DNA from: Massilia sp. Root335
Lineage (GTDB): Bacteria; Pseudomonadota; Gammaproteobacteria; Burkholderiales; Burkholderiaceae_D
Reading direction: 5' to 3'
DNA: 64,000 bases
NCBI RefSeq assembly: GCF_001425685.1
Contig: NZ_LMCY01000018.1
Span: forward strand, 46,200-110,199
In this document: positions 37,505 to 46,380 of the stretch, piece after piece
Layout of the letters: each line of letters starts with the position of its first letter
Position numbering within the stretch: position 1 is the first letter of the stretch
Made by a program: the position numbers and the translations under genes
Notes under the pieces: model-generated
The model's database searches: none
Told to the model about the DNA's origin: nothing
What the model saw: the letters and a program-made list of their open reading frames with translations, nothing else

Positions 37505-38599
37505 TTAGTGTTTTTTGTGCCAAATCAGCCAACGTGGGGACTTGAATCTGACGATACGCGCGTACAGCCAGACGTAGCTGATAATGAACAACAAGCAGAA
37601 GAATATCAAAATTCCCGTATTCCGCCAGAACACGGTTGCCGGGATAACGGCAGTGAGGGAAAACAGCCACAGGTAAGGCGAGGTCCGCGCATTCCTTTTC
37701 ATCAGTGCCCGGGCCTCTTTGCGGCCGACGGTCCATTGCACGATGCGCCGGAAAATCAGGCTGTGCAGGTGGATTCCGTCCGGCATTGTAGGAGATTTCC
37801 CACGCACGAACATTCGGCGATAAACGGAAAAAACGGTTTCGAATGTTGGATAAATCAGCAGCAATGCCGCGTACCACGTCGATACCTGGGGATTGCGCAT
37901 CACGAGCAGCAAAGCCAGTTCGCCCAGCATGAATCCGATGAAATAGGCGCCGCCGTCGCCGAGGAAGATGAGGCCGACGGGGTAATTCCAGACCAGGAAG
38001 CCGGCCGTCGCACCGGCCACCGTCAGTGCGGAGACCAGCACGAACATGTCTTCCACCTGCCAGCCCACGTACGCGAGCGATAACAGCATGAAGATCGTCA
38101 CGACGCTGGCCAGGCCATTGAAGCCGTCGATGATATTCACCGCATTCGCAATACCGGCCACGGCCAGTACCGTCAGCGGCAATACGAGCCACAGCGAATC
38201 CAGGCTCCAGCTGACGAAGGGCATATCCAGGCGCGCGATTTTCGCGCCCAGCACCAGATAGCCGAGCAGCGCGGCGGCCATCGTCAATATCAGGCGGCGC
38301 GAGGGACGCACCGTACCCGTATAGTCTTCGACGATACCGCCGATGAATGCGATCGCCGAACAGCCCAGCAGCGCCACCAGCCCGGAACCGAGGGTGGGTA
38401 CCCGCCATACGGAAATGCCGGCGCTCAGGGCAACGGCCAGGAAGATCGGCAATCCGCCAATCCGCGCCACCGCATGCTGATGGACCTTCTGTACGCCGTT
38501 GAAATTATCGTCGAGCGCCGCGCCATGCAATTTCGAATGCTTGACGATCAGGAGCGTCAGCAGCGCGGACACGACAAAACTTACGAAGAAAGAAAACAT
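37505..38599 (-). CDS. MraY/WecA-like undecaprenyl-phosphate glycosyl-1-phosphate transferase
   Basis: 364 residues with about ten membrane helices. Conserved polyprenyl-phosphate transferase loops are 'GVQKVHQHAVARIGG' (about 35-49), 'NIIDGFNGL' (155-163), 'IFLGDGGAYFIGF' and a C-terminal 'DGIHLHSLIFRR' His motif, which resembles WecA rather than MraY. It probably starts an O-antigen, enterobacterial-type or exopolysaccharide lipid-linked unit. The ATG at 38599 has no clear ribosome site. Its neighbours are envelope genes. Confidence 0.88.
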   Translation of the reverse strand: MFSFFVSFVVSALLTLLIVKHSKLHGAALDDNFNGVQKVHQHAVARIGGLPIFLAVALSAGISVWRVPTLGSGLVALLGCSAIAFIGGIVEDYTGTVRPSRRLILTMAAALLGYLVLGAKIARLDMPFVSWSLDSLWLVLPLTVLAVAGIANAVNIIDGFNGLASVVTIFMLLSLAYVGWQVEDMFVLVSALTVAGATAGFLVWNYPVGLIFLGDGGAYFIGFMLGELALLLVMRNPQVSTWYAALLLIYPTFETVFSVYRRMFVRGKSPTMPDGIHLHSLIFRRIVQWTVGRKEARALMKRNARTSPYLWLFSLTAVIPATVFWRNTGILIFFCLLFIISYVWLYARIVRFKSPRWLIWHKKH

Positions 38600-38904
38600 T
38601 TTATTATTTTTCAGATGCAACCCGGCGGATGGCAGGCATCGGCGCGGAGAAATGGCACGGTCATGCGCGATTCGATTGGCGGCATCCGTCCTGGTGAAGA
38701 CGGGCCATTGTACCGGATTGGCCCTCGGCAATCCGTGCCTGAAGTGTACGCGTGCGCGCCCCGTTCCGATTGAGGAAATACGAAATACCGAAACTTTGAC
38801 TAAGCGACAAGACAATTTACAATCGGTAATGCATGAACGGACAGCCTCCTGCGCGAAAGCCGGATAAATCCATTAGTATCGATACAGAAAAAACGGAATC
38901 CGAA
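38600..38904. other. Divergent promoter region between the WecA-like gene and apaH
   Basis: 305 bp. It holds the apaH promoter at 38796-38823 and an AT-rich 30 bp in front of the WecA-like gene. A small ORF in frame with apaH starts at 38833 but has no homology support. Confidence 0.6.
38796..38823 (+). promoter_or_regulatory. Promoter of apaH
   Basis: TTGACT, a 16-bp spacer and TACAAT, each box 5/6 to consensus. The leader is about 75 nt. Confidence 0.65.
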
Positions 38905-39738
38905 ATGAAAACCTATGTCATCGGCGACCTGCAGGGGTGCGCCAACGAAGCCCGCCTGCTGCTGGAACAAATCGAGCCCGGTGCACGCATCCTGTTCGTC
39001 GGCGATCTGATCAACCGCGGCCCGGATTCGCTGGGCGCGCTGCGCCGCATGAAGGCATTATCGGATGCGAGCGACGGCCGCGTCGACGCACTGCTCGGCA
39101 ATCACGACCTGCACCTGCTGGCCGTGGCCGCCGGCGTCCAGAAGATGAGCCGTTCGGATACGCTCGACGACATCCTGGCAGCACCCGACCGCGACGCGCT
39201 GGTCGACTGGCTGCGCCGGCGGCCGCTCGCGATGTTCGTCGACGCGCACTTGCTAGTTCACGCCGGCGTGCCGCCGCAATGGACGGCGGCGCAGACGATG
39301 GCGCTCGCGGCCGAAGTCGAGACGGTGCTGCGCGGCGACCGCTGGATCGAATTCCTCGGCCAGATGTACGGCAACGAGCCTGACCGCTGGGACGACGGCC
39401 TGACGGGCATCGCCCGCCTGCGCTGCATCGTCAACGCGCTCACGCGGATGCGCCTGTGCTGGCCGGACGGGCGCATGGATTTCGCCCACAAGGAAAGCGA
39501 CAAGGGGCCGGAGGGCTCCGATCTGCAGCCGTGGTTCGATTTGCCCGGCCGCCGCACGCTTGATGTCACCGTCGTGTTCGGGCACTGGTCGGCGCTGGGC
39601 CTCGTGCTGCGGCCGAACCTCGTGGGCCTGGACAGCGGCTGCGTATGGGGCGGCAAGCTGACGGCCGTATGCCTCGACGACCGCTCGCTGCTGCAGGTGG
39701 ATTGTCCCGAGTACCGGGAACACGGCGGCAAGAAGTGA
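38905..39738 (+). CDS. apaH: Symmetrical bis(5'-nucleosyl)-tetraphosphatase
   Basis: 277 residues. It hydrolyses Ap4A to two ADP. Metallophosphatase motifs: 'GDLQGC' (8-13), '[11 protein letters not shown]', '[10 protein letters not shown]', 'LLVHAGVPP' and C-terminal 'VFGHWSALG'. Start ATG 38905 gives the family N-terminus [11 protein letters not shown] and has GGAA upstream. Single gene, convergent with a PlsC-type gene through class A repeat copy 2. Confidence 0.96.
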   Translation: MKTYVIGDLQGCANEARLLLEQIEPGARILFVGDLINRGPDSLGALRRMKALSDASDGRVDALLGNHDLHLLAVAAGVQKMSRSDTLDDILAAPDRDALVDWLRRRPLAMFVDAHLLVHAGVPPQWTAAQTMALAAEVETVLRGDRWIEFLGQMYGNEPDRWDDGLTGIARLRCIVNALTRMRLCWPDGRMDFAHKESDKGPEGSDLQPWFDLPGRRTLDVTVVFGHWSALGLVLRPNLVGLDSGCVWGGKLTAVCLDDRSLLQVDCPEYREHGGKK

Positions 39739-39756
39739 GACCGCCGCGGCAAGAAC

Positions 39757-39842
39757 CGTCGCCCCCGCGCAGGCGGGGCTCAAGGTTGGCGGCGTTATCG
39801 ATGCGCTGAAAGCATTGGGTCCCCGCCTGCGCGGGGACGACG
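39757..39842. repeat. Class A extragenic palindromic repeat, copy 2
   Basis: CGTCGCCCCCGCGCAGGCGG at the left and the inverted CCGCCTGCGCGGGGACGACG at the right. It separates convergent apaH and plsC-like genes, and the latter reads into it and stops there. Confidence 0.85.
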
Positions 39843-40577
39843 GCTTGTCGACTCCAGCGCCCCCGCGATCGCATCGTGCGCCGCCTGCGCCAGTTCGCGC
39901 CGGTGCGCACCCGTCGCCGGGATCGGGTGCAGGCAGGCCAGCCGCGCGACGATCGGTTCGCCTTTCATGATGCGCACGATGCTGTCGACGAACGTCGTCT
40001 CGCCCGTGTAGTCGACGGCCGGGTGCCAGCCGCCGCCGGCGTCGACATAGGCCAGCGCGACGGGTTGTACCGGCACGGCGGCGTCGATGGCGGCTTCGAA
40101 CAGGTTGGCGTGAAACGGCAGCAGCGTGCCCTGGCTGGCCGTCGTCCCTTCCGGGAAGAAGGCCACGCGGCGGCGCTGGTCCAGCGCTTCGACGATGCCC
40201 TTGAAAATGTGGCGCAGGTCGCGCCGGTTGCCGCGCGCGATGAACACCGTACCCGCCTGCGCGACGAGCCAGCCGACGACGGGCCAGGCGCGGATCTCGG
40301 CCTTGGCCACGAAGCGGCACGGGTGCACGGCATTGATGACGAAGATGTCGAGCCACGAAATGTGGTTCGCGACGATGAGCGCGTGCGCGAGCGATTCCGC
40401 GCCGGCCACGCGCTCGAGACGCACGCGGCAGATGCCCAGCAGGCGCGCCGACCAGCGCCGGACCAGGCGCTCGCGCAGGGCGTCGCGCGCCCAGGGAAAC
40501 ACGAGGGCGCAGGTGGCCAGGCCCTGGACGAGATGGAGGACGAGGCGCGCGAGGCGCCACGCAAGCTTGATCTTCAA
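39795..40577 (-). CDS. Lysophospholipid acyltransferase (PlsC family), C-terminus from a repeat
   Basis: 260 residues. N-terminal hydrophobic helix (about 8-28), motif I NHISWLD (HX4D: H72, D77), motif III FPEGTT (141-146). It acylates a lysophospholipid at the membrane. The last ~17 residues, 'SRRPRAGGDPMLSAHR', are encoded by the class A repeat, so the conserved domain ends near residue 240. Its start is 70 bp after pyrC', suggesting the pyr operon transcript extends here. Confidence 0.9.
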   Translation of the reverse strand: MKIKLAWRLARLVLHLVQGLATCALVFPWARDALRERLVRRWSARLLGICRVRLERVAGAESLAHALIVANHISWLDIFVINAVHPCRFVAKAEIRAWPVVGWLVAQAGTVFIARGNRRDLRHIFKGIVEALDQRRRVAFFPEGTTASQGTLLPFHANLFEAAIDAAVPVQPVALAYVDAGGGWHPAVDYTGETTFVDSIVRIMKGEPIVARLACLHPIPATGAHRRELAQAAHDAIAGALESTSRRPRAGGDPMLSAHR

Positions 40578-40647
40578 TGGAAACTCGACACGAAACGCCG
40601 CGCGGGCCGCGGCCGCAGCGATTGTACCGCCACGGCCGGGCCGTGGA

Positions 40648-41931
40648 TCAGCGTTCGAACGCGACGTGGCCGGCGACGATCGTCGCCTTTACCTGGCCCG
40701 CCAGTTCGTAGCCGAGGAACGGCGTGTGCTTGCCCTGGCTGGCCAGCGCGGCAGCGTTGACGGTCCAGCGCGTGTCCGGATCGAACAGCACCACGTCCGC
40801 GCTCGCGCCCAGCGCCAGCGTGCCGGCGGCGAGGCCCGCCGTGCGCGCCGGGTCGCTCGTGATCCGGGCCAGCGCCGTCGACAGCGCCTTGTCGTTACCT
40901 TGCTCCCCCGCCCACTTGAGCATCAACGACAGCAGCAGTTCCAGGCCGGTGGCGCCGGGCGACGCCTCGGCGAACGGCAGCAGCTTCTCGTCGTCGTCGA
41001 CCGGGGTGTGGTCCGAGCAGACGGCATCCACCGTGCCGTCGAGGACGGCGGCGCGGATCGCGTCGCGGTCGCGCTGGCTGCGCAGCGGCGGCGTCAGGCG
41101 CGCGTTGGAATCGAAGAAGCCGATGTCGGCGTCCGTCATGTGCAGGTGGTGCACGCCGACGTCGCACGTGACCGGCAAGCCTTCCTTCTTGGCGGCGCGG
41201 ATCAGGTCCAGCGCGGCGGCGGACGAGATGCGGCACAGGTGCACGCGCGCGCCCGATGCGCGCATCAGTTCGAAGATCGTGTGCAGCGCGATGGTTTCCG
41301 ACATCACGGGCACGCCGGACAAGCCCAGGCGCGACGCCAGCGGGCCGCTGTGGGCGATGCCGCCGCGGCCGATGTGCGGGTCCTGCGGGCGCAGCCAGAC
41401 GGTGTAGCCGAACGTCTTCGCGTACTGCATGGCGCGCAGCAGCACGGTCGTGTCCTCGATCGGCTCCTCGGCCTGCGCGAAGCCGATGCAGCCGGCTTCC
41501 GTGAGCTCGGCCATCTCGGTCAGTGCACGGCCCTTGAGGCCGACGGTCAGCGCGCCGAGCGGATGCACGTTGGCCTGGTTCAGCAGGCGCGCGCGGTGCT
41601 TGAGCATCTCGACGAGGCCCGGTTCGTCCAGCACGGGGTCAGTGTCGGGCGGGCACACGAGCGTCGTCACGCCGCCCTGCATGGCCGCCTGCATTTCCGA
41701 TTCCAGCGTGGCCTTGTATTCGTAGCCCGGCTCGCGCAGGCGGGCGGACAGGTCGACGAGGCCCGGCGCGACCACGAGGCCGGTGGCGTCGATGGTGCGC
41801 GCGGCCGTGAAGCCTTGCGGGGCGCTGCCGATGCCGGCGACCTTGCCGCCGGCGATGAAGAGGTCCTGGACGGCGTCGATGCCGCCCGCCGGGTCGACCA
41901 CGCGCCCGTTCTTGATGTGCAAGTTATTCAT
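40648..41931 (-). CDS. Non-catalytic dihydroorotase-like subunit (PyrC')
   Basis: 427 residues, with the amidohydrolase fold of class I dihydroorotases. The metal motif DxHxHxR reads D60-L-S62-A-R64-L-R66, so both zinc histidines are lost; 'SDHTPVDDDEK' replaces the usual TDHAPH. In Pseudomonas an inactive PyrC' of this type is a structural partner of aspartate carbamoyltransferase, and the position 10 bp after pyrB fits this. A true PyrC should be elsewhere in the genome. Confidence 0.9.
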   Translation of the reverse strand: MNNLHIKNGRVVDPAGGIDAVQDLFIAGGKVAGIGSAPQGFTAARTIDATGLVVAPGLVDLSARLREPGYEYKATLESEMQAAMQGGVTTLVCPPDTDPVLDEPGLVEMLKHRARLLNQANVHPLGALTVGLKGRALTEMAELTEAGCIGFAQAEEPIEDTTVLLRAMQYAKTFGYTVWLRPQDPHIGRGGIAHSGPLASRLGLSGVPVMSETIALHTIFELMRASGARVHLCRISSAAALDLIRAAKKEGLPVTCDVGVHHLHMTDADIGFFDSNARLTPPLRSQRDRDAIRAAVLDGTVDAVCSDHTPVDDDEKLLPFAEASPGATGLELLLSLMLKWAGEQGNDKALSTALARITSDPARTAGLAAGTLALGASADVVLFDPDTRWTVNAAALASQGKHTPFLGYELAGQVKATIVAGHVAFER

Positions 41932-41941
41932 ACGTGCGAAT

Positions 41942-42907
41942 TTAAGTGTGACTACCGGCCAAAATACTCATAACCGCCATGCGGACCGCGATACCGAAGG
42001 TGACCTGCGGCAGGATCACGGCCTGGGCGCCGTCCGCCACGGCCGAATCGATCTCCACGCCGCGGTTCATCGGGCCCGGGTGCATCACGATGGCGTCGGG
42101 TTTCGCGAGCGCCAGGCGCTCCGGCGTCAGGCCGTAGCTCTTGAAATACTCGCCCGCCGACGGCAGCAGCGCGCCCGACATGCGCTCGTTCTGCAGGCGC
42201 AGCATGATGATCACGTCGACGTCCTTCAGGCCCTCGTCCATGTTGGTGAAGACGCGCACGCCCATCTGTTCCAGGCCGCCCGGCAGCAGCGTGTGCGGGC
42301 CGATGGCGCGCACTTCCGGCACGCCGAGGGTCGTCAGCGCGTGGATGTCCGAGCGCGCCACGCGGCTGTGCAGGATGTCGCCGACGATCGCCACGCGCAG
42401 GTTCGTGAAATCCTTCTTGTAGTGGCGGATCGTGTACATGTCGAGCAGGCCCTGCGTCGGATGCGCATGGCGGCCGTCGCCCGCGTTCACCACGTGCACG
42501 TGGTTCTGCTTCGTGTCGTTCAGGTGCTTGGCGATCAGGTACGGCGCGCCCGACTGCGCGTGGCGCACGACGAACATGTCGGCATGCATGGCCGACAGGT
42601 TGTCGATCGTGTCCAGCAGCGATTCGCCCTTGCTCGTCGACGACGCGGCGATGTTCAGGTTGATGACGTCGGCCGACAGGCGCTTCGACGCGATCTCGAA
42701 GGTCGTGCGCGTGCGCGTCGAGTTTTCGAAGAACAGGTTGAAGACGCTTTTCCCGCGCATCAGCGGCACCTTCTTGACCTCGCGGTCGGAGATGCTCACG
42801 AAGCTCGAGGCGGTGTCGAGGATGTGGTTGATGATGGCCTTCGGCAGTCCCTCGATGGTGAGGAGGTGCTGCAGCTCGCCGTTCTTGTTCAGTTGCGGGT
42901 TATGCAT
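41942..42907 (-). CDS. pyrB: Aspartate carbamoyltransferase catalytic subunit
   Basis: 321 residues. It condenses carbamoyl phosphate with aspartate, the first committed step of UMP synthesis. Carbamoyl-phosphate loop '[13 protein letters not shown]', '[19 protein letters not shown]' and '[13 protein letters not shown]' are intact. The frame is open upstream, but ATG 42907, overlapping pyrR by 8 bp, matches the family start. No pyrI follows; pyrC' takes the partner position. Confidence 0.97.
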   Translation of the reverse strand: MHNPQLNKNGELQHLLTIEGLPKAIINHILDTASSFVSISDREVKKVPLMRGKSVFNLFFENSTRTRTTFEIASKRLSADVINLNIAASSTSKGESLLDTIDNLSAMHADMFVVRHAQSGAPYLIAKHLNDTKQNHVHVVNAGDGRHAHPTQGLLDMYTIRHYKKDFTNLRVAIVGDILHSRVARSDIHALTTLGVPEVRAIGPHTLLPGGLEQMGVRVFTNMDEGLKDVDVIIMLRLQNERMSGALLPSAGEYFKSYGLTPERLALAKPDAIVMHPGPMNRGVEIDSAVADGAQAVILPQVTFGIAVRMAVMSILAGSHT

Positions 42908-43439
42908 TGTCGTCTTCGATCTTGAGCGAAAGTTGGCCGTCCGCCGTGCGCGACAGCGCGAGCGAGCGGCCGGTTTGCAGCTGTGCGTGCGCGCCGACGA
43001 AATCGGCCGCGACCGGCAGTTCGCGGCCGCCGCGATCCGCCAGCGCGGCCAGCATGATACGCTGCGGCCGGCCGAAGTCGAACAGCACGTTGATCGCCGC
43101 GCGCACCGTGCGGCCGGTGTACAGCACGTCGTCAACGAGCACGATGGTCGCGCCGTCGACGTTGAATTCGATCCGGGTCGGCTTCACGTCCGGGTGCAGG
43201 CCCTTGCGGGCATAGTCGTCGCGGTAGAACGACACGTCGATGAAGCCGAGGCGCGCCTGCAGACCGAGGTCGCTCGCGAGGCGCTCGGCCAGCCAGGCGC
43301 CGCCGGAATGGATGCCGACGATGGCGGCGTCCGGCACACCCGACAAACCGGCGCGCACCTGTGCGAGCAGGTCGCGGTACAGGGCTTCGGCATCGCTGGT
43401 GTTGCCTGCCCTGTCCGCGTCGTTAATAAGAGTTGGCAT
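42900..43439 (-). CDS. pyrR: PyrR bifunctional regulator/uracil phosphoribosyltransferase
   Basis: 179 residues. PRPP loop '[18 protein letters not shown]' and '[13 protein letters not shown]' are clear. In many bacteria PyrR attenuates pyr mRNA; in this lineage its regulatory role is less certain. ATG 43439 is preferred over a TTG three codons earlier. The 5' end overlaps ruvX by 17 bp and the 3' end overlaps pyrB. No anti-terminator/terminator pair was seen here. Confidence 0.93.
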   Translation of the reverse strand: MPTLINDADRAGNTSDAEALYRDLLAQVRAGLSGVPDAAIVGIHSGGAWLAERLASDLGLQARLGFIDVSFYRDDYARKGLHPDVKPTRIEFNVDGATIVLVDDVLYTGRTVRAAINVLFDFGRPQRIMLAALADRGGRELPVAADFVGAHAQLQTGRSLALSRTADGQLSLKIEDDNA

Positions 43440-43818
43440 GATCGTCAAAGTATTGTTGCAAAATGATGGCGGCGGCCCTGGCGTCGATGATCTCGCCGCG
43501 CCTGGCGGGGACGACGGCCGACGAATAGCGTTCGTCGACGAGTTCGACGGGCAGGTCGAAGCGGCCGTGGAGCTGGTTGGCGAAGCGGCGCGCGCGCAGG
43601 GTCATGTCGTGCTCCGCGCCGTCCGGATGGCGCGGCTCGCCGACGACGAGGCGCGCGGGGCGCCATTGTTCGATCAGGTCGCCGATGACCTGGAAGCGGG
43701 TCGCGTTGTCGACCGCCTTGATGACGGATAGCGGTTGCGCCTGTCCCGTCAGCGTATTCCCCATGGCGATGCCGATGCGCTTGATGCCGAAGTCGAAGCC
43801 TAGAACAATATCAACCAT
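43423..43818 (-). CDS. ruvX: RuvX/YqgF family Holliday junction resolvase-like nuclease
   Basis: 131 residues. RNase H-like fold with 'VLGFDFGIKRIGIAMG' (first Asp strand) and C-terminal 'LVDERYSSAVV' and 'DARAAAIILQQYFDD'. Family members process the 5' end of pre-16S rRNA. The start ATG 43818 matches the family; the upstream open frame is repeat DNA. Confidence 0.94.
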   Translation of the reverse strand: MVDIVLGFDFGIKRIGIAMGNTLTGQAQPLSVIKAVDNATRFQVIGDLIEQWRPARLVVGEPRHPDGAEHDMTLRARRFANQLHGRFDLPVELVDERYSSAVVPARRGEIIDARAAAIILQQYFDDHANSY

Positions 43819-43849
43819 CACACTACTTATCGTTTTGGCTGATGGCACT

Positions 43850-43930
43850 GTAGGGTGGGCACCCCTGTGCCCACGCGTGACGTCTGCGTCATTCCGCCGC
43901 CCGCGTGGGCACAGGGTGCCCACCCTACCG
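43850..43930. repeat. Class B extragenic palindromic repeat, copy 3
   Basis: Cleanest copy: outer arms GTAGGGTGGGCACCC and GGGTGCCCACCCTAC are perfect inverses, with inner CACGCGTGACGTCTGCGTCA-type spacer. It sits between yqgE and ruvX, which are co-oriented. Confidence 0.88.
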
Positions 43931-43947
43931 GTGTCGTGATGCACACG

Positions 43948-44610
43948 TCACGCATGGCCGGCCTCGGTGGCGAGCATGAGCGGATCGATACCCAGTAGCT
44001 TGATGGCGGCGTTGTAGCGTTCCTCGATCGGCAGGTCGAACAGCACGCGCGCGTCGGCGCCCACCGTGAGCCAGCCGTTGCGGGCGATTTCTTCTTCCAG
44101 CTGGCCCGGGCTCCAGCCGGCATAGCCGATGGAGACGAGCATGCGGCGCGGACCGGAACCGTTGGCGACGGCTTCCAGCACGTCGATCGACGTGGTGAAC
44201 GCGACGTCGTCGGTGACGCTCAGCGACGAGGAATAGCGGCCGCCCGGCGAATGCAGCACGAAGCCGCGGTCGTCCTGGACGGGGCCGCCGAACATGATCG
44301 GCGCGTCCTCGACGCTGGGGCGCAGGCCTTCGGCCACTTTCAGGTCGATGCGGTCGAACAGCACGTCCATGGTCATGTCCGTCGGCTTGTTGATGACGAC
44401 GCCGAGCACGCCTTTGTCGTTGTGTTCGCAGATATACACGACGGCGCCGCCGAAGATCGGATCATTCATCGACGGCATAGCAATCAGGAAATGATTCGCC
44501 AGGTTCAGCTGCGAGGCAGATGCGCCGACCGCGCCCAGGCTGAGCGATTCCTCCTGGTGCATCCCGGGCATGGTTAGAGGCTTGCCGACCTTACTTTTTT
44601 TCATGCTCAT
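43948..44610 (-). CDS. YqgE/AlgH family protein
   Basis: 220 residues. 'NHFLIAMPSMNDPIFGGAVVYICEHN' (two halves), 'GVVINKPTDM' and 'GYAGWSPGQLEEEI' are the family signature. It has an extra ~35-residue N-terminal tail. AlgH-like proteins are conserved, adjacent to ruvX in many Proteobacteria, with no settled biochemistry. ATG 44610 or 44604 may be used. Confidence 0.92.
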   Translation of the reverse strand: MSMKKSKVGKPLTMPGMHQEESLSLGAVGASASQLNLANHFLIAMPSMNDPIFGGAVVYICEHNDKGVLGVVINKPTDMTMDVLFDRIDLKVAEGLRPSVEDAPIMFGGPVQDDRGFVLHSPGGRYSSSLSVTDDVAFTTSIDVLEAVANGSGPRRMLVSIGYAGWSPGQLEEEIARNGWLTVGADARVLFDLPIEERYNAAIKLLGIDPLMLATEAGHA

Positions 44611-44784
44611 ACTCTCTGTTGGCTCACTCTCTGGGGTTACCGCGGCATTTCTAAGCTGAAAAGCTGGACTTTTCGCTAGTTTACACCGAATTGCCCGACC
44701 AGCCACGGAAGCCGCTCGGCCGGGGCAAACCTGAGAGATGGTAGACAGTAAAATTCTGATCTGCATTGACTCCGCACACAGAAG

Positions 44785-46233
44785 ATGACTTTAAGAAACT
44801 CCTTGGTCTGGTTCCGGCGCGATTTACGCGTGGACGACCATGCTGCGCTGCATCACGCCCTGCTCTCGTCACGGCGCGTGTTCGGCGTGTTCGTGTTCGA
44901 TACCGACATCCTGGCCGGCCTGCCGTCCGACGACCGGCGCGTCCAGTTCCTGCTGGACAGCGTGCGCGAGCTGGATGCGCGCCTCCGTGACATGGGAGGT
45001 TACCTCATCGTGCGCCACGGGCGCGCCGCGCAGGTGATCCCCGAACTGGCTGCCGGGCTCGATGCGGAATCGGTCTTCGCCAACCGCGATTACGAGCCGC
45101 AGGCGCTCGCGCGCGACCGTGCGGTGCAGGACGCCCTGCGCGCGGCCGGCCGCAGCCTGCAGACGTTCAAGGACCAGGTCATCGTCGAACAGGATGACGT
45201 GCTGACCCTGGCCGGCGGCCCGTATTCCGTCTTTACACCTTACAAGAATGCGTGGCTGAAACGCCTGGCGCGCGAGCCCGAGGCGCTGCGGCCGTTCGAG
45301 ACCGCACCCCACGCGGCCGCGCTCGCGCCACCGCCCGCGGATCACGCCCTGCCCACGCTCGCCGATCTCGGCTTCGTGGCGGGCGCCACGCCCATCGGCC
45401 ATCCCGGCACGGCGGGCGCGGCACGGCTGCTGGCGCAATTCGAACGGTGCCTCGCGCGCTACGACCACGACCGCGATTACCCGGCGCTGGACGCCACGTC
45501 GCACCTGTCGATCCACCTGCGCTTCGGCACGCTGAGCGTGCGCCGCCTCGTCGCCATGCTGCAGGCGCGCATCGCGGACGGCAGCGGCGGCGCCGGCGCG
45601 CCCGTGTGGCTGTCGCAACTCATCTGGCGCGAGTTCTACATGATGATCGTGGCGCGCCATCCGCGCGTCGTCACGCACGCGTTCAAGCAGGCGTTCAATG
45701 CCGTCGCGTGGGACGCCGGCCCCGCGGCGGACGCCCTGTTCGCCGCCTGGTGCGCGGGACGCACGGGCTATCCGCTCGTCGACGCCGCGATGCTGCAGCT
45801 CGAACGGACAGGCTTCATGCACAACCGCCTGCGCATGGTGACGGCCAGTTTTCTGACCAAGGACCTCGGGATCGACTGGCGGCGCGGCGAGCGCTGGTTC
45901 GCACTGAAACTGAACGATTACGAACTGGCGTCGAACAACGGCGGCTGGCAGTGGGCGGCGTCGACCGGTTGCGATGCGCAGCCCTGGTTCCGCATCTTCA
46001 ATCCCGTGACGCAGTCGCGCCGCTTCGATCCGGACGGGGATTTCATTCGGCGGTACTTGCCGCAACTAGCCGGATTGACGGGCGCGGCGATCCACGCGCC
46101 GTGGCTGGCGAAACCGGACGCGCTGGAGAAGGCCGGTGTCGTGCTGGGGGAGGATTATCCGTTGCCGGTGGTGGACCACGAGCAGGCGCGGGCCAGGACG
46201 CTGGCCCGCTTCAAGGCGGTACGCGACGCGTGA
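44785..46233 (+). CDS. Deoxyribodipyrimidine photolyase (cryptochrome/photolyase family)
   Basis: 482 residues. An N-terminal antenna domain ('LVWFRRDLRVDDHAALHHAL') is followed by the FAD-binding helical domain ('SQLIWREFYMMI', 'GYPLVDAAMLQLERTGFMHNRLRMV', 'NNGGWQWAASTGCDAQPWFRIFNP'). It repairs cyclobutane pyrimidine dimers using light. Class I CPD type. A TAAAAT -10 lies at 44749-44754. It is divergent from yqgE. Confidence 0.95.
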   Translation: MTLRNSLVWFRRDLRVDDHAALHHALLSSRRVFGVFVFDTDILAGLPSDDRRVQFLLDSVRELDARLRDMGGYLIVRHGRAAQVIPELAAGLDAESVFANRDYEPQALARDRAVQDALRAAGRSLQTFKDQVIVEQDDVLTLAGGPYSVFTPYKNAWLKRLAREPEALRPFETAPHAAALAPPPADHALPTLADLGFVAGATPIGHPGTAGAARLLAQFERCLARYDHDRDYPALDATSHLSIHLRFGTLSVRRLVAMLQARIADGSGGAGAPVWLSQLIWREFYMMIVARHPRVVTHAFKQAFNAVAWDAGPAADALFAAWCAGRTGYPLVDAAMLQLERTGFMHNRLRMVTASFLTKDLGIDWRRGERWFALKLNDYELASNNGGWQWAASTGCDAQPWFRIFNPVTQSRRFDPDGDFIRRYLPQLAGLTGAAIHAPWLAKPDALEKAGVVLGEDYPLPVVDHEQARARTLARFKAVRDA

Positions 46234-46254
46234 GATTGGAACGCGACCGTAAAA

Positions 46255-46337
46255 CGTCGTTCCCGCGCAGGCGGGAACCCAAGTACGCGCTGCAGGCACC
46301 GCAAACAAATTGGGCCCCCGCCTGCGCGGGGGCGACG
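46255..46337. repeat. Class A extragenic palindromic repeat, copy 3
   Basis: CGTCGTTCCCGCGCAGGCGG and the inverted CCGCCTGCGCGGGGGCGACG, about 30 bp apart, between convergent photolyase and chpA genes. Confidence 0.85.
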
Positions 46338-46338
46338 T

Positions 46339-46380
46339 CAGTTTGCCCGCGCGTCCAATCAGTTTGCCCGCGCTTCCAAT
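46339..46380. repeat. 21-bp tandem duplication at the chpA stop codon
   Basis: Two 21-bp units (46339-46359 and 46360-46380) identical except for one base, starting CAGTTTGCCCGCGC. The second unit encodes the last residues of ChpA and its stop codon is formed at the junction. Confidence 0.8.

Noticed and set aside
44700..44784. CTCTCAGG motif (minus strand) resembling a glycine riboswitch
   Set aside because: The other conserved aptamer parts are missing and neighbouring genes (photolyase, yqgE) are not glycine genes.
44767..44784. tRNA or rRNA genes anywhere in the window
   Set aside because: No CCA-ending cloverleaf, T-loop GTTCRANNC with paired arms, or rRNA sequence was recognised; the range given is only a placeholder for the intergenic gaps scanned.
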